Of a stretch of 43,145 bases of DNA, positions 33,190-40,287 are shown piece after piece. This DNA is from MGNI01 sp964353875 (GTDB lineage Bacteria; Chloroflexota; Anaerolineae; Anaerolineales; E44-bin32). The stretch covers positions 1 through 43,145 of the forward strand of contig CAYGXU010000014.1 of assembly GCA_964353875.1 (NCBI GenBank), written 5' to 3'. The translations under genes and the position numbers were made by a program. Under the pieces are notes generated by a model that worked only from the letters and a program-made list of their open reading frames with translations, did no database searches and had not been told where the DNA came from. How positions within the stretch are numbered: position 1 is the stretch's first letter; the number at the start of each line of letters is the position of its first letter.

Positions 33190-33954
33190 CTATTGAACCA
33201 CCCAAAAGAGGATTTTCTTTTCGATCATTACGACCAGACTGTACAATGCGACACCCATGGCGGCCAGCACAAAGACTGCCGCGAATAGGAAAGGTAGATT
33301 CAAGTTACTGTAAGCCAGCCACATGGTACGTCCCAATCCGCTCGAAGCGCCGGTCCACTCAGCGACGACCGCGCCGATGAGCGCTAACGGAGCGGTGACT
33401 TTAAGGGCGGCGAATAGATGCGGCAAGGAGGAGGGCGCTCTCACGTACCAAAACAACTCCCAACGACTGGCGCACCAGGAGCGGAACGTATCTAACAGGC
33501 TAGGTTCAGTGGACTGAAAGCCACTGAGGACGTTGACCAGAACGGGGAAGAAGGTCAATAATGCCGTGATGATCACCTTGGGCAGCATGCCAAAACCGAG
33601 CCAGATGGTGAGCAAGGGCGCGACCGCCACCAAGGGGGTGGATTTAACCAGGATCGCCAGGGTCATCACCCCACGTTCCAGTCGAGGCCATAAGCCGAGC
33701 AGGGTGGCGGCAAGCACGCCGGTAAGCAAGCCCAGGATCAGTCCGGAGAGCGCTTCAACCAGGGTGACGGCGCTGGCTTCGGCGAAGAAGCGCAAGTTGT
33801 CCACCAAGGTCACGACCACCTTGCTGGGGGCCGGGAGCAGGTAGACGGGTAGCTTGAAGAGATGCACACACAACTCCCAAAGAAAGATGGCCGGGCAGAC
33901 GATGAGGAGCATAAGGGAGGTATCTTTGACGGAGGAATGTAAAGAGTGTTTCAT
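33190..33954 (-). CDS. ABC transporter permease (SsuC/TauC/RibX-like)
   Basis: 254 residues with six hydrophobic segments. The cytoplasmic EAA-type loop is visible as LLDTFRSWCASRWELFWYVRAPSSLPHLFAALKVTAPLALIGAVVAEW. The first helix is SLMLLIVCPAIFLWELCVHLF. This is the BPD_transp_1 domain of NMT1-type importers (sulfonate, nitrate, thiamine-precursor or riboflavin uptake). Its ATG overlaps the ATPase stop as ATGA, and the SBP gene follows after 2 nt, so the three subunits are translationally linked. Confidence 0.92.
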   Translation of the reverse strand: MKHSLHSSVKDTSLMLLIVCPAIFLWELCVHLFKLPVYLLPAPSKVVVTLVDNLRFFAEASAVTLVEALSGLILGLLTGVLAATLLGLWPRLERGVMTLAILVKSTPLVAVAPLLTIWLGFGMLPKVIITALLTFFPVLVNVLSGFQSTEPSLLDTFRSWCASRWELFWYVRAPSSLPHLFAALKVTAPLALIGAVVAEWTGASSGLGRTMWLAYSNLNLPFLFAAVFVLAAMGVALYSLVVMIEKKILFWVVQ

Positions 33955-34703
33955 GGTTCTAACGCCAAATCGAGCCGGAGATCCCGCACAAGTTCTTGAA
34001 AGGAGGATGAGGTATCGTCTCTGGGACGAGGGAGGGGAATCGTACGTATGGCGTGGATATGTCCCGGCCGTGGGGTCATCACCAGGACGCGGTCGGCGAC
34101 GCGCACGGCCTCCTGAATGCTATGCGTCACCCAGAGCACAGTGGGCAGAAAGCGTAGCCATAGTCGGAGCACCTCTTCGGTGAGGCTCTCGCGAGTCAGA
34201 TCATCCAGGGCGGTGAAGGGTTCGTCCATTAGCCAAATTGCCGCGCCCAGAGCTAAAGTCCGAGCCAAGGCTGCGCGTTGTTGCATACCGCCGGATAGGG
34301 TGAAAGGATAGGCATGGGCGAAATCCTTAAGTTGCACCAATTCGAGCAACTCCTGCGGAGCCAGTTGGGGACGACGGTTCTGAGAGTTGATCTGCTGTGC
34401 CAGGGATATATTGGCAGACACCGTTCGCCAGGGCAGGAGCGCTGCTCTTTGCGCCATCCAGGCGACCTGCTTCCCGGCGATGGCGACCTGGGGGAGCATA
34501 TTGCCCAGTGAAACCAAGCCTTGATCAGGCACAAGCAGGCCGGCCAGGATGCGCAATAGCGTGGATTTGCCGCAGCCGCTGGGGCCGATCAAAGCGACGA
34601 ATTCGCCGTCCTGGATTTCCAGGTCGATCTCCCGCAGGGCGAGCAAGGATTGACCCTTGCGCTGTGTGTAGGTGTGGCTGAGCGAGGAAACGTGCACGTT
34701 CAT
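33951..34703 (-). CDS. ABC transporter ATP-binding protein (SsuB/TauB-like)
   Basis: 250 residues. Walker A GPSGCGKSTLL (about 42-52), Q-loop in VAWMAQRAALLPWRT, signature LSGGMQQRAALART, Walker B AIWLMDEPFTALD and switch H in LWVTHSIQEAV are all present, so it should be an active importer ATPase. ATG 34703 is right because it overlaps the regulator stop as ATGA and the protein then begins MNVHVSSLSHTY; a longer upstream frame overlaps the regulator gene and is rejected. It should energise the permease at 33190-33954. Confidence 0.94.
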   Translation of the reverse strand: MNVHVSSLSHTYTQRKGQSLLALREIDLEIQDGEFVALIGPSGCGKSTLLRILAGLLVPDQGLVSLGNMLPQVAIAGKQVAWMAQRAALLPWRTVSANISLAQQINSQNRRPQLAPQELLELVQLKDFAHAYPFTLSGGMQQRAALARTLALGAAIWLMDEPFTALDDLTRESLTEEVLRLWLRFLPTVLWVTHSIQEAVRVADRVLVMTPRPGHIHAIRTIPLPRPRDDTSSSFQELVRDLRLDLALEP

Positions 34704-35833
34704 GCCTCGGATGTCCTTAGACCGCGCCAACCGCGCAAGTGCTCGGGGTTGATACGGAAGGCGCGCCAAGGCCTGGCGGCCAATGCGGGATTGAGAGGCT
34801 GCCCCAAGTAACGATGGCTGAGCCGATTGAGGATGGCAGCGATCCCTCCGGCGACGTCCCCTTCTTGTAAGGGATAGGCGACTCCTTGGGCCGACACTCG
34901 GCGCAGGGGGAGCCACGGCTCATCGACGGTGAGTGAAACGCGCGGTTTCTCCACCAAGTAATCGGCCCAACGTGAGCCGCTCCAGGCAGCAACAAAAAAT
35001 GCATCTCCGTCCCATTCGTGCCAGACGGGGACTACATGGGGAGTGCCATCGGGGCGGATGCAGGCCAGGCTGGCAGCCCAGGGACCCTGAAGGAATGAGC
35101 GGATCTCGTCAGATGATAATGCGAGCGATGGTTCGACCTTTGAGAGGGCCGGGCTTCCATAGGGGGCGTACAGCGGCGCACCCAAACGGTATGAGAGCCG
35201 GGCGGCCATGGCGCGCAACTCAGGGAGGCAGGACTGCAGGCTCTCTGACGTTTGGCGGTATTTTGGGGCGCTCAGCAGCAGGGCTGCGGTCGGGTGATGT
35301 CCATCCTCACAGATGGGCAAGGCCAATTCGAGCGAGTCGGTGCCTGCGTAGAATTGGTATCCTCTGGCTCGGATGGCTTTGCTGGGGGAGGGGGAGAGCA
35401 GCGGGCCGGCTGCGCAGCCCTCTGAGGGCAGACGTTGGCCGGGTTCGAAACTGCTGCGTACCCTCTGGGAGCTCTCGCGCTGCGCAAGGATGAGGATGTC
35501 AGGGGGACTGAGGATCGCCAGCGCCAAAGTTTCATCCAGGCTCTGAGGCGGGGCTTCTTGATAAAACACGCTCAACAGATCTTGAGGGTCATTCCTGTCT
35601 GGGTTGCGCCAGGCCAGGAGGCGTGGTCCGGGTTGGTAAAGGCCACGCGTTTGAGGTTGTTCCAGGTAACCGAGTGATTTTAATGTGGACCACAGAGCGA
35701 AGAACGAGCTGCGGGAAATGTCGAGATGCTCGATACACGCCTGGGATGAGATCCCGAGGGGATGAGCAAGCAGCAGTTCCAGGAAGCGCACGGTCCGCGC
35801 CGCGGCGGGGACAGGCAGGGAATCATCAGTCAT
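34700..35833 (-). CDS. IclR-type regulator fused to a pyridoxamine-oxidase-like (FMN-binding split barrel) domain
   Basis: 377 residues. Residues about 8-70 are an IclR winged helix (AAARTVRFLELLLAHPLGISSQACIEHLDISRSSFFALWSTLKSLGYLE). Residues about 85-215 look like a shortened IclR ligand-binding domain (TLALAILSPPDILILAQ, LALPICEDGHH). Residues about 243-360 match the PNPOx-like split barrel (WAASLACIRPDGTPHVVPVWHEWDGDAFFVAAW, ADYLVEKPRVSLTVDEP), a fold that usually binds FMN, F420 or heme. Fusion of the two is unusual. It is the first gene of the ABC importer operon (ATGA overlap with the ATPase). A strong promoter with palindromic half-sites lies just upstream, so it probably controls its own operon. 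Confidence 0.75.
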   Translation of the reverse strand: MTDDSLPVPAAARTVRFLELLLAHPLGISSQACIEHLDISRSSFFALWSTLKSLGYLEQPQTRGLYQPGPRLLAWRNPDRNDPQDLLSVFYQEAPPQSLDETLALAILSPPDILILAQRESSQRVRSSFEPGQRLPSEGCAAGPLLSPSPSKAIRARGYQFYAGTDSLELALPICEDGHHPTAALLLSAPKYRQTSESLQSCLPELRAMAARLSYRLGAPLYAPYGSPALSKVEPSLALSSDEIRSFLQGPWAASLACIRPDGTPHVVPVWHEWDGDAFFVAAWSGSRWADYLVEKPRVSLTVDEPWLPLRRVSAQGVAYPLQEGDVAGGIAAILNRLSHRYLGQPLNPALAARPWRAFRINPEHLRGWRGLRTSEA

Positions 35834-35840
35834 TGAAGAT

Positions 35841-35893
35841 AGTCCAAAATATAGGACAGGAGTACATTATAGTGGACTCTTTGCGACTGTCAA
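35841..35893 (-). promoter_or_regulatory. Promoter and operator of the regulator/ABC-importer operon
   Basis: On the minus strand TTGACA (35893-35888) and TATAAT (35871-35866) are separated by 16 bp, a nearly perfect promoter, about 30 nt before the regulator start. AGTCCA (35841-35846) and TGGACT (35873-35878), an inverted pair 32 bp apart, flank the -10 box, with a further GGAC at 35854-35857. This arrangement suits self-repression by the IclR-type fusion protein. The leader is too short for a riboswitch. Confidence 0.7.
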
Positions 35894-36184
35894 GGATTGA
35901 AGCAGAAAGAGGATCGATGTTCTCGTGATTTCTTGGTTCGGAGTGGTTGGATGCGCAGGCGAACGTGTTGGAGAGAGGAATGGCAACCCAGATTTGCGGG
36001 ATGATAACAGAAGACGATATTGGGGCTAAGCTGCGGTCGAAATCGCATGCCCGCTTGTTAAATCTTGTCCTGTCCCTCGATAAGGGCAAAGGGAGGATAG
36101 GAGGTGAGGTCGTGGATTGGGTTAAGCCGATAAGGAAATTTGGACACAGGAAATGGCAAAGAAAGGGTGTAGACTGGAAACTCT
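35894..36184. other. Junction region before the IS graveyard
   Basis: About 290 bp with no gene. It holds a single GTTAAATCTTGTCC at 36057-36070, almost identical to the repeats inside the replication-initiator-like gene, and otherwise shows nothing recognised. Confidence 0.35.
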
Positions 36185-36289
36185 ATGCCAAAGAGAAAAC
36201 ACTTTTCTGCCAATCAAAAGGCACATAAGGCCCTGCAGATCCTCAAAGAAGAAAAAGCCATCAATCAAATTGCGTCCGAATATGGGATG
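36185..36289 (+). pseudogene. IS3-type transposase OrfA fragment
   Basis: From ATG 36185 the frame reads MPKRKHFSANQKAHKALQIL and continues to IASEYG, the N-terminal helix-turn-helix of an IS3-family OrfA (commonly KFSxEFKxxVALEAL...IASEYGV). The similarity ends near 36289 and the frame then continues without meaning. No OrfB or inverted repeats are visible, so it is a remnant. Confidence 0.6.
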
Positions 36290-36340
36290 TTCCTCGGATT
36301 CCCACAATCCAATCTTTGGTGCGCGATTGAGCGGAGGTCA

Positions 36341-36838
36341 TTAGCGCGCCTCACTTTGCTGGATCAATTGGATATGCGTTTCCTGATTAATGAATGTGCG
36401 GATTTTGATAGCAACCTTACGCCGTTCGGCGTATCTAAAGAGCGTTTTTTCGCTAATCCGGTAGCGTTCAAAAATGGCGTCGAAAATATACACCAGCTCT
36501 TGCCCCTGGAATACGTAAAATACATCGTCATCGGCAAAAATATCCACCAAGATTTTTTCCATCTTGGGGGCTGGGATATCATTTACCTTTTGGTGGGGTG
36601 GCTGAGTGATTAAGTTGGAAACGATGATGCTTTCAGTTCTGGGCAGGATATACCTAGCAAATGTTTCCCGATCCGGTTGTAGAAAAACTTTGCCCGAGTG
36701 CCGGTCATTCAAATAATTGAAAACCGACTCCATTGTATCTTTTTCGGTTTCCAGGATGATTTGATTTTGTCCAGGCTGGTGGAGCATGAATTCGTGCAGG
36801 ATTCTCGTTTCCCAGCTGAGATGACTATCTTTGCACTT
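36341..36838 (-). pseudogene. C-terminal remnant of a DUF6577-like protein (possible abortive-infection/toxin-antitoxin type)
   Basis: A minus-strand frame reads SHLSWETRILHEF, then MLHQPGQNQIILETEKD, ESVFNYL, YILPRTESIIVSNLITQPP and KMEKILVDIFADDDVFYVFQGQELVYIFDAIFERY, ending with FRYAERRKVAIKI. I recognise the pattern as the DUF6577 family; its function is not established to my knowledge, and a defence or toxin-antitoxin role is only inferred. The frame is closed upstream by a TAA and the N-terminal part is absent. The break coincides with the left end of the adjacent degraded transposon at 36840-36841. An in-frame ATG at 36787 could still give a 148-residue product. Confidence 0.5.
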
Positions 36839-36899
36839 TTAGGACTTACGCAAAACTGAGCAGTTGACGAGCGAGCGAAAAGCCGGTAAGTTTGGTAGT

Positions 36900-37528
36900 A
36901 TGAGACCCAAAACCCAAACTGTCACCCGCTTGGATTATTGCCAATACCTTTTGGTCAGCCAAATCAATTATACGCTGACAAATTTTGACGATCACAGCGA
37001 GAAATTCAGTCACGATACGCTCAACCGCTCTGTGGCAGGAGAACGGCTTCAACCGAAATTGACTTGGGAAAACGTCAAAGGACAGGTTGTTCAAACCCCA
37101 AAAGGGTTTGTCGTCTTTGATGACACGGTAGCCGACAAGAGTTTTCCGCATGAGATTGAGTTGGTCCGGCGTCAGTATAGCGGAAATGCACATGGTGTTA
37201 TCATCAGTTTTGGATCATTGACTATCGTATTTACGATCCAGACGGGGATGGCAAGACCAAACTTGACCACGTGCAAGATATGCTCCTGAATTGCGTTCAC
37301 TAAAAGCAGTTACAGTTCTGGGAAGTGTTGATGGACAGTTGGTATGCAACCAAAGAAATTATGCTGACGATTGAAAAGTACGGAAAAATCTACTACTGTC
37401 CGCTCAAGGATAATCGCCAGGTGGATGATTCGAGCGGTTCACGGCCTTACCGGCGGGCGGATGCCACTCACACTGCGAATGATCCATGGCATCCGCTTGC
37501 GCCACCCTCAGCTTTTCAACAAATTTAA
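36900..37528 (+). pseudogene. Degraded DDE transposase (IS701-like/ISNCY type)
   Basis: ATG 36900 starts YLLVSQINYTLTNFDDHSEKFSHDTLN, followed by LTWENVKGQVVQTPKGFVVFDDTVADK (first catalytic D) and IELVRRQYSGNAHGV. Near 37210 the frame shifts: the next frame continues IDYRIYDPDGDGKTKLDHVQDMLL, then meets an in-frame TAA near 37297 and resumes with VLMDSWYATKEIMLTIE (second catalytic D) and KIYYCPLKDNRQVDDS before decaying near 37445. At least one frameshift, one stop and a lost C-terminus make it inactive. GGACTTACGCAAAAC at 36842-36856 is a likely left end; a matching right end was not found. Confidence 0.7.
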
Positions 37529-37610
37529 ATAATCAGACCTCATGAGAGGAAAAACATGACCCATGAGGGCTAGTTTGCTTGAACCGCTGACTGCCGCCCG
37601 CCTGCACGAT

Positions 37611-40145
37611 CTAATCACTTGTCCCTGTGGCTCTTATACGATCGGGGACTTTGGCATCAGTTGTTCGCGGCACGCCCCCCGGCCACCAGGTCCATCGGCC
37701 AAACAGCGCCGCCAGCGCCGGGTCGAGGATGGTGCGCACCACGAACGTATCGATCAGCACGCCAACCGAAACCGCGAACCCAAGTTGCGCCAGGAACACG
37801 ATCTCCCCGGCCATCATCCCCGCAAACGTACCAGCGAGAATGACGCCCGCTGATGTGATGATCGACCCCGTTGCTGCGACGGCCACGTGCACGCCTTCAC
37901 GTATGCCGTGGTGACCAACCTCCTCTTTGATGCGACCAAAGAGGAAGATGCTGTAGTCGATGCCGAGCGCGACCAGGAAGGCGAACATGAACACAGGCAG
38001 CAGCCAGGAGAGCTTCTCCCGCCCGAAGACCAGCTCAAAAAACAGGCTGGTGATGCCGAAGGTGCAGGTGAAGCTGAGCAGGACGGTGCCAATCAAGTAG
38101 ATGGGGGCCACCACGCTGCGCAGCATCACCAGCAGCACCAGGAAGATGCCTGCCAGGATGAAGCCAAATGTCCGATACTGGTCGCGTTCCATCACGTCGC
38201 GGGTGTCCGCGAGCATCGCCGTAAAGCCGCTGACCGCTGTGTCACCATCACCGTTGTAACCCTTCACAAGTTCACGAATTTCATGGACGGTTGTCATCGC
38301 TTCAGCGCCGAGCGGATCATCGAGCACCACCTCCAACCGATAGGTGCTCCCCCCATCGGCGAGGTAACTTTCGAGGACGGGCTGCAGCTCCGCGAACAAC
38401 GCGCCATCTTCTGTTGGCGGCAGCATGTAGGCGTCGTCCATGCCGGAAAAGGTCTGCTGCATCCCCGCAACCGCCAGCATCAGATCTTGCTGGCGTGCCA
38501 TGATGGTCATCAGGCCGCCGCCCAGAATCTCCTGGAGGGTGAGAAACTCTGCATCATCGGTAATTTCAGGAAATTTTTCCGCTAACGTTTGCATATAGTT
38601 CTGAATCCCGCCGATGACAGCCATCGCTTGCCCTGGATCAGTCTCTTCTTCATCCCCCGCCGCCATGTTCAAAAGCAACTGGATCTGGCCATCGACGCGC
38701 AGCAGATCCCTGAATCGGGCATCCTCCTGCCCAAGGGGCGCATTCAGGCTGCGCACGTCGACCACCTCATCCAGCTTGTTGAGTTCGCTGCTAAGGCTGA
38801 CAATCTCGGCGGTGGTTTCTTCCGGATTCCGACCGGTGACGACGACCGTCAGTGGGAAAAGGTTGCCCCCGCCCATGGTCTCACGCAACAGGTGATACGC
38901 CTGCACGGAGGCGATATCATCAGGGAGTTCGGAGATGGTGTCGTAGTTCAGATCGCGCGTCATGCCGTAGGCGCTAAACGGCAGCATCAGGGCAACGATG
39001 ACCAGGATGACGATCAGCGGGCGGCTACTGACCTGTTTGCTGGTGATCTCATACAAGCGCCCGGAAGACCGGTGGCTGGCTTTGTTCGGCCAGAAGGCCG
39101 CGTTCCCCAGAGTCGCCAGCAAGGCGGGAGTCAACGTCAGCCCGGCGAGCAGGCTCATGCCGATGCCGATCGCCAGCATCGGCCCAGCGTTGCGGAAGCC
39201 GCCCATCTCAGAGAAGACCATCGAGATAAAGCCGACGAAGATCGTCGCTGCACTGCTGGTGATGGTCTCACCAACCATGTGGATCGTGCGCCGCGTGGCC
39301 GATTGCACGCTGTGCCCGTCAGCCATTTCTTCGCGGAAGCGGCTGATGAGGAACAGGCAATAGTCGGTGCCGGCCCCGTACATCACGACCACCAGCAGCG
39401 GGTGGATTTGGGTGATCACGGTGATGATGTCGTGATCGGCAAGGATGGCGACCAGGCCGCTGGTGACCAGGAAGGCGACGGTCACCGTCGCCAACGGGAT
39501 CAGCGGGCTGACGGGCGACCGGTAAATGGCCAGCAGCGCAACAATGACGAGGATAATGGTGATGATGATCGTGCGCTCCATGGTCGTGAAGGTCGATTCT
39601 TCTGCTTGTGCGTTGAGCGCCGCTTCACCGGTCTGATAGACGTCAAACCCCTCGGGAGGATTGTCTTCCAACCATTGATCGATTTCCCCCACGGCTTCGG
39701 TGGTCAGGGCTGCATCGGTCGGGGTTGTGATGGCGGCTGAGATCAGGGCTATACGACCATTCGGTGAGATCAGCTTATCCGCCAGCAACGGATCGGTGGT
39801 GGGCGCAACGATCTTATCGAGGTTATCCGGCGCGGCGTCGCTGGCCAGATAGCCCTCCACCTTCTGAATATAGGCCCACACTTCCGCATCGCGCGCCTCG
39901 CCGCCTTCCCCCGCGTCGACCAAAATGATGGTGCTGCTGGGGCTGAACTCCTGCGGGAAGGCCTCTTTGTACACCTCCTGAGCCCTGGCAAAGGGCGCAT
40001 CTGCCGGCAGGAAATCTTCCTGGCTGGAGCTCGACACCTCGGCGAGATCCGGCGAAAACACTGTGAGGAGGATCGCCATTACCACCCAGGCGACGAAGAT
40101 CGGGATGCGGAATTTCGCTGCAAAAAGACCCAGTTTTTGAAACAT
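37611..40145 (-). CDS. MMPL/RND-family membrane transporter
   Basis: 844 residues, 12 membrane helices in two halves, each with one helix, a large extracytoplasmic loop and a five-helix group. The N-terminal half shows IPIFVAWVVMAILLTVFSPDL and the helix group IITIILVIVALLAIYRSPVSPLIPL. GAGTDYCLFLISRFREE in the first half and ALGIDYSIFLFGRIKEE in the second are the MMPL/RND motif. Family members export lipids, drugs or siderophores. ATG 40145 is preferred: AAGGAG lies 9 nt upstream, whereas starts at 40163 and 40172 lack spacing. It is downstream of the LuxR/MalT-type gene on the same strand (142-nt gap), so that regulator may control it. Confidence 0.88.
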   Translation of the reverse strand: MFQKLGLFAAKFRIPIFVAWVVMAILLTVFSPDLAEVSSSSQEDFLPADAPFARAQEVYKEAFPQEFSPSSTIILVDAGEGGEARDAEVWAYIQKVEGYLASDAAPDNLDKIVAPTTDPLLADKLISPNGRIALISAAITTPTDAALTTEAVGEIDQWLEDNPPEGFDVYQTGEAALNAQAEESTFTTMERTIIITIILVIVALLAIYRSPVSPLIPLATVTVAFLVTSGLVAILADHDIITVITQIHPLLVVVMYGAGTDYCLFLISRFREEMADGHSVQSATRRTIHMVGETITSSAATIFVGFISMVFSEMGGFRNAGPMLAIGIGMSLLAGLTLTPALLATLGNAAFWPNKASHRSSGRLYEITSKQVSSRPLIVILVIVALMLPFSAYGMTRDLNYDTISELPDDIASVQAYHLLRETMGGGNLFPLTVVVTGRNPEETTAEIVSLSSELNKLDEVVDVRSLNAPLGQEDARFRDLLRVDGQIQLLLNMAAGDEEETDPGQAMAVIGGIQNYMQTLAEKFPEITDDAEFLTLQEILGGGLMTIMARQQDLMLAVAGMQQTFSGMDDAYMLPPTEDGALFAELQPVLESYLADGGSTYRLEVVLDDPLGAEAMTTVHEIRELVKGYNGDGDTAVSGFTAMLADTRDVMERDQYRTFGFILAGIFLVLLVMLRSVVAPIYLIGTVLLSFTCTFGITSLFFELVFGREKLSWLLPVFMFAFLVALGIDYSIFLFGRIKEEVGHHGIREGVHVAVAATGSIITSAGVILAGTFAGMMAGEIVFLAQLGFAVSVGVLIDTFVVRTILDPALAALFGRWTWWPGGVPRTTDAKVPDRIRATGTSD

Positions 40146-40287
40146 GCCTTTGACTCCTTCCATGCGGTTCATCCTGGACGAATGCCAGAAATGATCCGTT
40201 TGACGATGTTCTATTCATTTAACTGGGTTATGGTGTGGGGTGTCACTACCCGATCGTGGGGGATGGGCGGGTGGTTTTTTGACGGGA

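Noticed and set aside
35834..35893. An FMN or TPP riboswitch ahead of the ABC importer operon
   Set aside because: The predicted transcript start is only about 25-30 nt from the start codon, too short for either aptamer, and no conserved aptamer core is seen.
35947..36228. Plus-strand open frame of 93 codons next to the IS remnants
   Set aside because: No SD, no recognisable motif and overlap with the orphan iteron and IS3 fragment; not supported as a gene.
38589..39740. Plus-strand open frame of 383 codons rich in His, Asp and Gln
   Set aside because: It is the mirror of the MMPL gene; such composition is typical of antisense to hydrophobic membrane helices.
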